64,000 nucleotides of DNA from Gammaproteobacteria bacterium (GTDB lineage Bacteria; Pseudomonadota; Gammaproteobacteria; Enterobacterales; Psychrobiaceae). Where the stretch lies: contig JABSRU010000025.1 of the NCBI GenBank assembly GCA_013214965.1, positions 1-64,000 on the forward strand, written 5' to 3'. The notes below the pieces were generated by a model. That model made no database searches. It was not told the origin of the DNA and saw only the letters and a list, made by a program, of their open reading frames with translations. This document shows positions 8,358 to 16,303 of the stretch, in pieces; the first letter of the stretch is position 1; each line of letters begins with the position of its first letter. Made by a program: the position numbers and the translations under genes.

Positions 8358-9232
8358 GCAATCGCCATTCCAGCAATTTTATGCCAGTAACCATTGCATT
8401 CTTGGCTGCTATCGAGTGGATAGCGCCTCGGTGCATCAAGCTGGTTTTTAAATTGCTCAACCACAGAGAGTGATTCAATTGACTCTGGGCTAATGCGCAT
8501 GATATCGACACCTGCATCGGCCAGTTCTTGCACTTCATTAATTAAGTTATAGCAATAACCCGACATGGTTTGAACACCATTGAGGATAAATACTTGCTGA
8601 CCTTCCCGTGAATTCATTTTCATACCATTGGCATAATTGATACAACAATAACGGCAATCGTCTTTGGGGCGGTTTTCGGCTCGAGCAGTAAAGCAACGGG
8701 CAGAATAGGCGAGGGGAATTTGACCATAACTAAATACTTCCACTTCGAATTGGTCGCGAATCCCGGCAATTTCGGCTTCGCGTAATAAGATTTTTAACCA
8801 GTCGCCAGAGAGTTCTACCGGCATCACCCAGCGAGTCATTCCTTGTTTTAATAATACTTTGAGGGTGGCAATATTATAGCAATTAATCGCTGGTCCAATG
8901 ACAAACTTGACTTTCATGTCTTGCGCTAATTGTACTGCTGCTAAGTCGTTAGCTTCGATTAATATTTGCCCCTGTTTAATTAATTGGCGCATTGTCATGA
9001 GTTCGGCGGCAGACTCTAATAGTGCCATGGTGGATAACACGACTTGTTGATCCGGTTGTTTAATTTTATTGGCTAAGGCAATCCAATCTTTAGCTTTGAG
9101 CTCTCGACGTTTTGAACACACAGTTTCGCCTAAATAAATAATATCAGCGGCTGACGTCATCGCTTGCTGATAAAAATCCTCAACAGTTCGTTTTGGCCAA
9201 AAATAAAGAATTGGGCCGAGGGAAAATTTCAT
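8354..9232 (-). CDS. ubiV: UbiV, U32-family protein of O2-independent ubiquinone synthesis
   Basis: UbiV pairs with UbiU in the hydroxylation of the ubiquinone ring without oxygen, using prephenate as oxygen donor. The 292-residue product aligns along its length with E. coli UbiV (YhbV). The four 4Fe-4S ligands are visible; counting from the upstream Met at 9235 they are C40 (GETVCSKRR), C181, C194 and C198 (SARCFTARAENRPKDDCRYC), one more than the E. coli numbers. Two ATGs lie in tandem (9235 and 9232); AGGAG six bases before the second and homology favour 9232. The ribosome binding site overlaps the ubiU stop (TAGGAG), so translation is probably coupled to ubiU. Confidence 0.95.
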   Translation of the reverse strand: MKFSLGPILYFWPKRTVEDFYQQAMTSAADIIYLGETVCSKRRELKAKDWIALANKIKQPDQQVVLSTMALLESAAELMTMRQLIKQGQILIEANDLAAVQLAQDMKVKFVIGPAINCYNIATLKVLLKQGMTRWVMPVELSGDWLKILLREAEIAGIRDQFEVEVFSYGQIPLAYSARCFTARAENRPKDDCRYCCINYANGMKMNSREGQQVFILNGVQTMSGYCYNLINEVQELADAGVDIMRISPESIESLSVVEQFKNQLDAPRRYPLDSSQECNGYWHKIAGMAIA

Positions 9233-9241
9233 CATTTGCTC

Positions 9242-10237
9242 CTATTGCCACTTGCGGTGATAAGCACCAAGCGTGGTTTGACTGCCTTCAGACAGTTTGG
9301 CTAATGCACTCATCCATGTATCTTGCACGATAAAGTTATCAGGGTTTTGTTGATAGAAATTGATAGCGCTACGCCACGTTTGAGCCACTTGCGCTACATA
9401 GGCTGGGCTACGTTGACGACCTTCAATTTTAAATGACACGATGCCAGCCTTGGCTAAATCCGGTAATAATTCTAAGGTATTTAAGCTGGTGGGCTCTTCG
9501 AGTGCATGATAAACATTGCCCTCGACCTCAAAACGTCCTTTACACAGGGTCGGGTAACCGGCATTTTCATCTTTGGTGTAGCGATCAATTAACACACCGT
9601 TTAAGCGTGATTCTGTACCTTGGTCGGTTTCTTGCCATCGGACATATTTGGCTGGAGAACATGCACCAGCGGTATTGGGCGATTCGCCGGTCATGTATGA
9701 TGATAAATAACAGCGACCTTCGGCCATAATACACAAACTGCCAAAGGCGAAAACTTCCAGAGGGACAGGACTCGTGCGGGCTAATTGTTTGACCTGTTGC
9801 ACCGATAGCACCCGTGGTAAAACTACGCGCGCGACATCAAAGTTATTATGGTAGTAATTGATCGATTCGACATTGGTACTTGAGGCTTGAACCGATAAAT
9901 GGCGTTCAATATCAGGGTAGTTGTCACTGGCGTATTGAAGCACCCCAATGTCAGAAATAATTAAGGCGTCAACGCCAACATTTACGGCATTATCCACTGC
10001 ATCTTGCCATCGTTGCCATTGGCCTGGGTGTGCGAACGTATTAATCGCGACATGCAATTTTTTACCATGCTGATGAACATAGTCGGCAGCTTGTGCTAAT
10101 TTTTTATCATTAAAATTAAGTCCGGCGAAATGCCGAGCATTGGTATCGTCTTTCATTCCGATATAAACCGCATCGGCACCATGATCAATCGCCGATTTAA
10201 GGGCGGGTAAATTACCCGCAGGGCAGAGAAGTTCCAT
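9242..10237 (-). CDS. ubiU: UbiU, U32-family protein of O2-independent ubiquinone synthesis
   Basis: UbiU is the partner of UbiV in the anaerobic ubiquinone hydroxylase. Starting at MELLCPAGN the protein is 331 residues, equal to E. coli UbiU (YhbU). The iron-sulfur ligands fall at C169, C176, C193 and C232, the same numbers as in E. coli. The frame is open 31 codons further upstream to 10330, but those residues do not match the family and would include the FNR-type promoter, so 10237 is chosen. It is followed after four bases by ubiV in one transcript. A class II FNR promoter arrangement lies directly upstream, giving a leader of about 26 bases. Confidence 0.95.
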   Translation of the reverse strand: MELLCPAGNLPALKSAIDHGADAVYIGMKDDTNARHFAGLNFNDKKLAQAADYVHQHGKKLHVAINTFAHPGQWQRWQDAVDNAVNVGVDALIISDIGVLQYASDNYPDIERHLSVQASSTNVESINYYHNNFDVARVVLPRVLSVQQVKQLARTSPVPLEVFAFGSLCIMAEGRCYLSSYMTGESPNTAGACSPAKYVRWQETDQGTESRLNGVLIDRYTKDENAGYPTLCKGRFEVEGNVYHALEEPTSLNTLELLPDLAKAGIVSFKIEGRQRSPAYVAQVAQTWRSAINFYQQNPDNFIVQDTWMSALAKLSEGSQTTLGAYHRKWQ

Positions 10238-10262
10238 TGAAATATGCTCTGGTATAACAGTG

Positions 10263-10311
10263 AGCCAGATAATAAAAATATCAGGCGTTGCTAACCTTGA
10301 TTTTAAACAAG
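10263..10311 (-). promoter_or_regulatory. FNR-dependent (class II) promoter for ubiUV
   Basis: TTGATTTTAAACAA (10298-10311) matches the FNR consensus TTGAT-N4-ATCAA at nine of ten positions. Reading the minus strand, a -10 hexamer TATTAT lies at 10275-10270. With that -10 the start is near 10263, placing the FNR box centre (10304.5) at about -41.5, the spacing of class II activated promoters. This fits the known FNR control of ubiUV in E. coli. The call is from sequence only. Confidence 0.75.
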
Positions 10312-10314
10312 CGT

Positions 10315-10450
10315 ATATACCCATAATCAATGAAGATGCAGGTTTTGTAGCGGTCTAAAACCCGATCTGCTTCGTTGCACTCAATCCTAATAGCGGGCTA
10401 TTGCTCGGCAATGTGATCCATGCATTGCTAAAGGTCACGGGTATGAAAAT
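10315..10450. other. Possible inserted intergenic element between the two FNR promoters
   Basis: About 135 bases separate the two FNR-type promoters. The stretch has short inverted ends (ATACCC near 10316, GGGTAT near 10437), an inner hairpin (GGTTTT and AAAACC, 10353-10374) and a CTGCTTCGTTGCACTCAATC segment that recalls dispersed intergenic repeats of Alteromonadales. No second copy is present in this window, so repeat status is inference. Confidence 0.35.
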
Positions 10451-10473
10451 TTATCTGATTGGATTAGACGCAA

Positions 10474-10521
10474 TTGACCTAAATCATTTATATTTGATCA
10501 GTGATTTTTATAATAAGGTTT
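10474..10521 (+). promoter_or_regulatory. FNR-dependent (class II) promoter for ubiT
   Basis: TTGACCTAAATCAT (10474-10487) matches the FNR consensus at eight of ten positions. A perfect -10 TATAAT lies at 10509-10514, implying a start near 10521 and a box centre about 40-41 bases upstream, again class II geometry. It mirrors the arrangement on the ubiUV side. Confidence 0.75.
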
Positions 10522-10541
10522 TGATCTTAGGAATAGCGCTG

Positions 10542-11039
10542 ATGCTAAATCATATAAAAAGCATTATTTTCACGCGGGGCCCGGTGGTTCTTGAGCCATT
10601 ATTGGCGTTAATGCCCTTTAGTCTGCAAAAGAAAGCACTAGAGCATACTCTCAATCAACTGTTTAGTGAGGAAATCACCGATGGCGACTTTGAATTTTTA
10701 GTCGGTAAGAGGCTGAAGATAAGTGTGACCGATCTTAATTTGCACTGGTTAGTCACCTGTGATGGTAATGCTTTACGAATTGAAGCTTCAGGGCAGACGC
10801 CACATGCATTCGATGTCTCGTTTAGTGCTAGCGGTGATGATTTGTTGTTAATTGCGGCACGTAAAGAGGATCCAGATTCATTGTTTTTTCAACGTCGCTT
10901 AGTCATTGAAGGGGATACTGAACTTGGACTTGAGGTTAAAAACTTAATAGACAGTGTCGAACTTGATGCGCTACCACGTTATGTTAATCGCGCTGTTAAT
11001 TACAGCGCGCAGCAAATTGAATTATACCAATTCCGTTAA
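10542..11039 (+). CDS. ubiT: UbiT, SCP2-domain lipid-binding factor of anaerobic ubiquinone synthesis
   Basis: UbiT (YhbT) is the SCP2-type accessory factor that binds ubiquinone intermediates for the O2-independent route, the counterpart of UbiJ in the aerobic one. The start at 10542 (MLNHIKSIIFTRGP) gives 165 residues, near the family length (E. coli 174). It has AGGA at 10529-10532 and lies about 20 bases after the predicted FNR promoter start. The frame is open further upstream to 10401, but that part crosses the promoter. The SCP2 core covers about residues 35-135. The last codons (YQFR-stop) are written in the left end of a MITE-like repeat, so the natural C-terminus may have been replaced on insertion. 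Confidence 0.93.
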   Translation: MLNHIKSIIFTRGPVVLEPLLALMPFSLQKKALEHTLNQLFSEEITDGDFEFLVGKRLKISVTDLNLHWLVTCDGNALRIEASGQTPHAFDVSFSASGDDLLLIAARKEDPDSLFFQRRLVIEGDTELGLEVKNLIDSVELDALPRYVNRAVNYSAQQIELYQFR

Positions 11040-11231
11040 ATTAATTGTCTATTTATTAGCGAGGAGAAACGGATGAGAACAAGGCATTTATTTACGTGTA
11101 TAGTCATTCTATATAGAAAATAAATAACGCTGTTGCCTACCGGACGTAGTTAAGGGGCGATAGCAGGACGCGGTAGCCTTATTATTTGTTTTAACTGCTA
11201 ATAATGAACAGTTAATTATCGGAGGTGGTAT
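11024..11231. repeat. MITE-like element with about 21-bp imperfect terminal inverted repeats
   Basis: Left end ATACCAATTCCGTTAAATTAA (first base 11024, about 21 bases) and right end 11211-11231 are inverted copies that agree at about 17 of 21 positions, with ATACCA/TGGTAT at the very tips. The 208-bp interior has no transposase; it holds a GAGGAG-like site before a 16-codon reading frame and a GC-richer segment around 11135-11180. ATACCAATTCCG-type ends recall dispersed repeats of marine Alteromonadales. The left end overlaps the 3' end of ubiT and the right end lies five bases from the ohrR stop, so the element fills the whole spacer. Confidence 0.6.
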
Positions 11232-11235
11232 TAGT

Positions 11236-11658
11236 TCAAGCAAGATGAGTGATTAATTGATCCAGTAAGCTTTTTAACTGACGAGCTTTATCGAGATCAA
11301 AATCAGCTTGCTCGATTAATTGTTGTGGAATACAGGCCAAGGTTGTTTTCAGCTGCCAACCTTGCTCGGTTAAATTGATTTCAACCGAACGTTCATCATT
11401 AACACTGCGCTGGCGTTTTAATAACTGTGCTTGCTCCATCCGTTTCAATAACGGTGTTAGCGTATTACTACTCAATAACGCTTTTTGACCAATCAACTTA
11501 ACGCTAGCACCATCATGCTGCCACAAAATCATCAACACAATATATTGTGTGTAGGTCAAATTATGTTGCTCTAATAATGGTTGATACAAACGCGTGACTA
11601 AACGAGATGCCGCATACAATGGAAAACAGAGCTGTTGATCAAGTTGTTGATTATTCAT
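11236..11658 (-). CDS. ohrR: OhrR-type MarR family peroxide-sensing repressor
   Basis: A 140-residue winged-helix regulator of the MarR family, OhrR subgroup. The N-terminal LCFPLYAASRLVTRLYQPLL block carries the reactive Cys (C11) that organic hydroperoxides oxidise in OhrR. The DNA-binding region includes LLSSNTLTPLLKRMEQAQLL and the wing RQRSVNDERSVEINLT (conserved DER). OhrR usually controls an ohr peroxidase gene; here it follows a glutathione peroxidase with an eight-base overlap (11651-11658), so it probably represses its own operon. Its target could be the palindrome over the gpx -10. Confidence 0.88.
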   Translation of the reverse strand: MNNQQLDQQLCFPLYAASRLVTRLYQPLLEQHNLTYTQYIVLMILWQHDGASVKLIGQKALLSSNTLTPLLKRMEQAQLLKRQRSVNDERSVEINLTEQGWQLKTTLACIPQQLIEQADFDLDKARQLKSLLDQLITHLA

Positions 11659-12142
11659 TGATTAACGCTAAGGCTTTTATGATATGAGATTCAATCGCCG
11701 CTGGTTTCGTCGTTGGCGCGAAGCGTTTAATCGGCTGGCCATTAGGTCCTAATAAAAATTTGGTAAAATTCCATTTGATTTTGTTCCCGAAAATTCCAGG
11801 TAACGCACTGGTCAAATATTGATAAATTGGATGGGCATTGCTGCCATTGACTTCAATCTTATCGAACATCTGAAAGCTGACCCCATAATTAAGTAAGCAG
11901 CCTTTAGATATCTCATTAGAACTTCCCGGCTCTTGTTGCTTAAACTGGTTACAAGGAAAGCCCAAAATCACCAGCCCTTGTTCGTGGTATTTTTGATGTA
12001 ATTGTTGCAAGCCCTCATATTGAGGGGTTAAACCACATTGACTTGCAGTGTTAACAACAAGGACCACTTTATCCTGATATTGTTCCATCGAAATAGGTTG
12101 TTGTTGCAGGCTGGTGGCGCTTAATTGGTAAAATGGTTGCAT
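11651..12142 (-). CDS. Glutathione peroxidase (Cys type)
   Basis: A 163-residue thiol peroxidase of the glutathione peroxidase family, which reduces hydroperoxides using thioredoxin or glutathione. Signature blocks are VVNTASQCGLTPQYEGLQ, with Cys in place of selenocysteine, GFPCNQFKQQEPGS and KWNFTKFLLGPNGQ (the Trp-Asn pair of the catalytic tetrad). No signal peptide is evident, so it is probably cytoplasmic. It is first in a two-gene operon with ohrR. A strong promoter with an operator-like palindrome lies 35-60 bases upstream, which suggests peroxide induction. Confidence 0.93.
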   Translation of the reverse strand: MQPFYQLSATSLQQQPISMEQYQDKVVLVVNTASQCGLTPQYEGLQQLHQKYHEQGLVILGFPCNQFKQQEPGSSNEISKGCLLNYGVSFQMFDKIEVNGSNAHPIYQYLTSALPGIFGNKIKWNFTKFLLGPNGQPIKRFAPTTKPAAIESHIIKALALINE

Positions 12143-12173
12143 GTTGTTTTCCTAATTCATTTATTAATCTTTG

Positions 12174-12204
12174 GCGATTATATCGCGCACGATCAAAAAG
12201 TCAA
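12174..12204 (-). promoter_or_regulatory. gpx-ohrR promoter with palindrome over the -10
   Basis: Minus strand -35 TTGACT (12204-12199), 16-base spacer, -10 TATAAT (12182-12177). The palindrome GCGATTATATCGC (12174-12186) covers the -10, where a bound dimer would block polymerase. OhrR is the natural candidate, although its classical operator has a different sequence (TACAATT-AATTGTA type). Confidence 0.6.
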
Positions 12205-12264
12205 GATTGCCTATTTTTAGATTAGTGAGGTATATTTACTTTAAATAATTAAAATGGCCGTTCA

Positions 12265-13176
12265 ATGAAATTACCTCACTTACTTATTCCTTTACCAAAG
12301 TTGAATATATATCTATTTTTTGCTGCGCTACAGCGGATAAAAACAAAACTTATCTTTCTATTTATGCAATTAACGTTATCGCAAAAAATATATGGATTAT
12401 GCTTACTGCTGTTAATGTTTAATGGAGCTGGCGAGTATCCAATCATTAGTTTATTGATTATGAGTGCGTTGACGTTAGAGTTTTGGCCGCGTTTTACTCA
12501 ACTTTGGCATTCCTTAGCGGGTAAGGCCGTATTATTGTTTTGTTATGCTGTTGTGGCTAATTTTGCATTAGTCAATGCATCGGGCTTAATTAATGAAATC
12601 ACCGGTGTGAGTGCCATCCACCTAACCTATAGCCATAATTTTGCGATCTTATTGATGCTGCCACTGTGGATTTTGGGTTTTACCTTGGCGATTTTATTGC
12701 TGATGCAGTTTATTATTCCGCTCTATCTGATCTTTTTACTATTGCTCAAACCCTTTGGGATTAAAGCCACACAATTGATCAGTTCTGTGCGTTATCCTTT
12801 TACGACCGGCATCGTCAGAATGGGTCTGTCAATGTTGTTATTATCACAATTAATTATTTATTTTCCTGATGATTTTCAAAAGGTCGCTAGGGTGTTTGAT
12901 GATGAAAGGGTAATTAACGAAGTTATTGAAGAGGTGATTGATGAAGTGGATATTCATCAGAGTAAGACATTGCCTCGGCATTATGAAAAATTTATCGGTT
13001 GGAGCTTAAGAGAGTTTATTTATCAGCTTGAGGCGGATTCATTTTCCCGTTGCCAAATACCTGAAAAATCACGGGTGATTGAACTTAACGATTATGAAGT
13101 TTTAGCAATATCAAAACAAGAAAAGCAGTATACTTATCAAGTGATAAAATGTCTGTCACCGGCAATCGGTCAATAA
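12265..13176 (+). CDS. Unknown multi-spanning membrane protein, 303 residues
   Basis: No family recognised. Residues 15-195 contain about five or six hydrophobic spans (LNIYLFFAAL, IYGLCLLLLMFN, AVLLFCYAVVANFAL, FAILLMLPLWILGFTLAILLLMQFIIPLYLIFLLLL, MGLSMLLLSQLIIYF). The last 100 residues are soluble and acidic (ERVINEVIEEVIDEVDIHQS), with a Cys pair (SRCQIP, IKCLSP) that suggests a periplasmic tail. It is followed 11 bases later by a small membrane protein gene, probably an operon. The start lies 20 codons ahead of alternatives such as the Met at residue 34, so the first residue is uncertain. Confidence 0.65.
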   Translation: MKLPHLLIPLPKLNIYLFFAALQRIKTKLIFLFMQLTLSQKIYGLCLLLLMFNGAGEYPIISLLIMSALTLEFWPRFTQLWHSLAGKAVLLFCYAVVANFALVNASGLINEITGVSAIHLTYSHNFAILLMLPLWILGFTLAILLLMQFIIPLYLIFLLLLKPFGIKATQLISSVRYPFTTGIVRMGLSMLLLSQLIIYFPDDFQKVARVFDDERVINEVIEEVIDEVDIHQSKTLPRHYEKFIGWSLREFIYQLEADSFSRCQIPEKSRVIELNDYEVLAISKQEKQYTYQVIKCLSPAIGQ

Positions 13177-13187
13177 AGGAAGTTTTT

Positions 13188-13487
13188 GTGAGTTCAAATC
13201 AACGTGCTATTCGGTTAGCAATTTCTGGGTTATTAGTGGTGTTTGGCCTCGTGTCATTAAGCCAAGCCGGTTTTTATGTTATCCGTTATTTTACACTCGG
13301 TAATAACTTAAATAGCCATGAGCTTCAGGGCCTATGTTTGAGTTTTTGGCGCGGATTTTGGGTGGTTTCATTGGCGGTAATGATTCATTTTACGATTAGA
13401 GAAATTTTTGAATCAAAAATATGGTCATTCTTCTTATTAGTCAGCATCGGTTTAACCGGCTACAGTTTTTTAAATTGGTACATCTAG
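13188..13487 (+). CDS. Small unknown membrane protein, about 99 residues
   Basis: The frame opens with an ATG at 13149 inside the previous gene, but the GTG at 13188 has AAGGAAG about seven bases upstream and follows the preceding stop by 11 bases, so GTG is the better start. Three hydrophobic spans are visible (LAISGLLVVFGLVSL, GFWVVSLAVMIHFTI, SFFLLVSIGLTGYSFL). Probably made together with the 303-residue protein. No known family. Confidence 0.6.
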   Translation: MSSNQRAIRLAISGLLVVFGLVSLSQAGFYVIRYFTLGNNLNSHELQGLCLSFWRGFWVVSLAVMIHFTIREIFESKIWSFFLLVSIGLTGYSFLNWYI

Positions 13488-13623
13488 TTAGACTAAAGTC
13501 TTATAAATGTTGTAATAATGTGGCGTTTGTTAAAAGTATGCGCTATTTTCTTGAGTTTTAATTATTTATTTGCTTGACTAGTAACCACAATCATTAAAAT
13601 GATCATCAATAAGGAAATGGCCC

Positions 13624-16167
13624 ATGTCAATAAATAGAACAATTTTAGCACGAACACTGTCGAGTATTTATGAAAAATCTCGGGTGTTGTGCGGTGTAGC
13701 AATTGGTTCAGCACTGTTATCTACGTCAGTATTTGCAGCCGAGGAAGCAACCGAAGAAGCGCAAGCAACAGAAACAATTTCAGTTATCGGTAGCCGAGTC
13801 GCTGGTCGCACCGAGGCGGATATTCCAGTACCCGTCGATTTAATTAGCAGTGAACAATTAAAATCTACTGGTCAAACGGAAGTCGGACGGATGTTACAAG
13901 CTACGGTCCCTTCATTTAACTTTTCTAGTTCTAGTGTTAGTGATGGCAGCGACGCGTTGCGCCCTGCAACGTTACGTGGCTTGGGACCTGACCAAACATT
14001 AGTATTGGTTAACGGTCGTCGACGTCATCAATCGGCATTAGTGCATATAAATACCTCGGTCGGTCGTGGTACCTCAGGCGCTGATTTAAATGCGATTCCT
14101 GGTAGTGCGTTAAAGCGCATTGAAGTATTACGTGATGGCGCTGCCGCTCAGTATGGTTCTGATGCGATTGCCGGGGTGATCAATCTGGTCTTAAAAGACG
14201 GTAGCGATCCAGGTTCTGTCAGTTTGTCATACGGCGAATACAGTGAAGGTGACGGTGAAACTTATAATTTCTCGCTATCTAAAGGTTTTGAATTTGATGA
14301 AGGTTTCGTTAGTTTAACCTATGATTATCGCGATCGGGGTAACACTAATCGCGCTGGATTATCGGCACAATGTCAATATACCTGTAGTGATGATCCTAAC
14401 AATGCTGGTGTTGTTATTGCGACTGATCCAAGGGAAGCCACGTTTAATCGTCTTAATTTCAGAGTCGGCGATTCCGACTCTGTACAGCACGCGGTAGTAA
14501 TCAATACTGGAATGGATATCGGTGATGATGAATTATATGGTTTTATGACATGGTCGGATCGTGAAAACCAGTCCGGTGGTTTTTATCGCCGCGCTAATCA
14601 AGATGGCCGCAATCCTAAATTATCAGATGGTGAAGCGTATTACCAAGACGGCTTTTTACCGCTAATTAATACCCTAAATGATGATTTTTCGATTAATGTT
14701 GGTTATCGACATGAATTAGAAAATGAGATGACCTTAGATCTGTCGGTCACTAAAGGTCAAAACTCCCAAGAGTATGTGATAAGTAATTCTCTAAATGCGT
14801 CTTGGGTTGCAGCTCAAGGGCGTACAGCATCACTTAGAGGTAGCAGCCAAACTCAAGCATCGGCAGGGAAATTGGTACTCGATTTAACCACGGTTAATTT
14901 AGACATGACTTGGGCCTCTGATGAGATTAGCTATGCCTGGGGCGCTGAGTTCCGCCGTGATGGCTATCAAATAAAACCCGGTGAAGAATACTCTTGGAAA
15001 GATTATGACGGTATTGGTCAAGGCGCGCTAGGTGGTATACAAGTGTTCCCTGGATTTACCCCGGGTAATGCAGTTGATGAAACCCGCGATGTCTATTCAC
15101 TTTATTTAGATGCTGAGTGGGATATTAGTGATGACTTCTTATTGACTGGCGCTTTACGTTATGATGATTTTGAAGATTTTGGTAACACCACTAACTTCAA
15201 GGTATCGGGTCGTTATAACATCATTGATGAAATAGTAATACGTGGTGCCATTAGTACTGGCTTTAGAGCACCGTCGATGCAGCAACAGTATTTTAATAAT
15301 ATCAGTACTCAGTTCGCGGGCGGTAAAGCATATCAAGTGGGGACATTCCGTAATGACTCGCAGTTAGCAAAGGACATTGGCATTCCGCAATTGCAAGAAG
15401 AGCAATCGAAGAATTACAGTATAGGCATGACATTCACCCCGAGTAATGGTTTAACCTTAACCGTTGATTATTATAAAATTGTGATCGATGATCGTATTGT
15501 TATCAGTGACAATATTAAACCAGGCTCAGGCAGCGCAGTATTTGATGCAGCCTTAGCTAAAAACGGCGTAACGGGTGCCCAATTCTTTATTAATGGTGCC
15601 AATACTAAAACGGAAGGGGTTGATGTTGTTGCCATTTACGATACCAGTGTTGGAGAGGGCGATCTTAAGTTATCTTTAGCGTTTAATACGACTACCACCG
15701 ATGTCACAGAACAGTTCTCACCGGGCGGCTTAAATGGCATTAAGCCACAAGATGTCTTTGGTGCGCAAGGGGTGTCAATCATTGAAGAATGGCAACCTAA
15801 AGATCGGATAAACTTCACCACGAACTACTCCATTAATGATTTTAGTGTCAATTTTTCATTAAACCGTTTTGGTGAATATACTGTAATGGATGGTGGTAAA
15901 ACGCAAACCTTTAGTGCTGAATGGCTAACGGATGTTCAAGGGACTTGGCATATTAACGACAACGTTAGTGTTAATATTGGCGCTAATAATTTGTTTGATA
16001 CCGTGCCAGATACAAATACCATTGGCCAATCTCGATCGGGTACTATTATGGACAGTAACGGCAACTTGATTGTGCAATCAGATGGCGTATTTCAATATTC
16101 TCGCCGTAGTGCACCGTTTGGTTTTAATGGCGCATACTATTACGCGGGTATAACTTATCAGTTTTAA
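13624..16167 (+). CDS. TonB-dependent outer-membrane receptor
   Basis: An 847-residue TonB-dependent receptor. An extended signal peptide ends near residue 38 (STSVFAA). It is followed by an ETISVIGSR TonB-box-like segment, a plug domain (about 60-185, LRGLGPDQTLVLVNGRRR and IEVLRDGAAAQYGSDAIAGV) and a 22-strand barrel ending in aromatic YYAGITYQF. Substrates for this class include siderophores, vitamin B12, nickel and oligosaccharides; nothing local points to one. It is monocistronic, with a strong terminator downstream. The CQYTCSDD insert (about 250) in an extracellular loop is not typical of every relative. Confidence 0.92.
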   Translation: MSINRTILARTLSSIYEKSRVLCGVAIGSALLSTSVFAAEEATEEAQATETISVIGSRVAGRTEADIPVPVDLISSEQLKSTGQTEVGRMLQATVPSFNFSSSSVSDGSDALRPATLRGLGPDQTLVLVNGRRRHQSALVHINTSVGRGTSGADLNAIPGSALKRIEVLRDGAAAQYGSDAIAGVINLVLKDGSDPGSVSLSYGEYSEGDGETYNFSLSKGFEFDEGFVSLTYDYRDRGNTNRAGLSAQCQYTCSDDPNNAGVVIATDPREATFNRLNFRVGDSDSVQHAVVINTGMDIGDDELYGFMTWSDRENQSGGFYRRANQDGRNPKLSDGEAYYQDGFLPLINTLNDDFSINVGYRHELENEMTLDLSVTKGQNSQEYVISNSLNASWVAAQGRTASLRGSSQTQASAGKLVLDLTTVNLDMTWASDEISYAWGAEFRRDGYQIKPGEEYSWKDYDGIGQGALGGIQVFPGFTPGNAVDETRDVYSLYLDAEWDISDDFLLTGALRYDDFEDFGNTTNFKVSGRYNIIDEIVIRGAISTGFRAPSMQQQYFNNISTQFAGGKAYQVGTFRNDSQLAKDIGIPQLQEEQSKNYSIGMTFTPSNGLTLTVDYYKIVIDDRIVISDNIKPGSGSAVFDAALAKNGVTGAQFFINGANTKTEGVDVVAIYDTSVGEGDLKLSLAFNTTTTDVTEQFSPGGLNGIKPQDVFGAQGVSIIEEWQPKDRINFTTNYSINDFSVNFSLNRFGEYTVMDGGKTQTFSAEWLTDVQGTWHINDNVSVNIGANNLFDTVPDTNTIGQSRSGTIMDSNGNLIVQSDGVFQYSRRSAPFGFNGAYYYAGITYQF

Positions 16168-16187
16168 GTTTGCTTGAATATTAATCG

Positions 16188-16222
16188 AAAGCAGTTTAGT
16201 TAACCCTAAGCTGCTTTTTTTT
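16188..16222 (+). terminator. Intrinsic terminator of the TonB receptor gene
   Basis: AGCAGTTTAG (16190-16199) pairs with CTAAGCTGCT (16205-16214), followed by a run of eight T. Confidence 0.85.
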
Positions 16223-16303
16223 CGGCGAACAACTGTATACAAGGTGTCGAACATTGCTCATAATAGCGCGATAAATTTAGTTCGTTTGTTTTTAGGAAAT
16301 TTA

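Noticed and set aside
10238-10330. N-terminal extension of UbiU in an open frame
   Set aside because: The extra 31 residues do not resemble the family, and they would run through the FNR box and -10; MELLCPAGN at 10237 reproduces the E. coli length and Cys numbering.
10401-10541. N-terminal extension of UbiT
   Set aside because: It would translate through the FNR box and -10; the ATG at 10542 has a good ribosome binding site and family-like start.
11074-11124. 16-codon reading frame after GAGGAG inside the MITE-like repeat
   Set aside because: Too short and part of a repeat; no sign that it is a conserved peptide gene.
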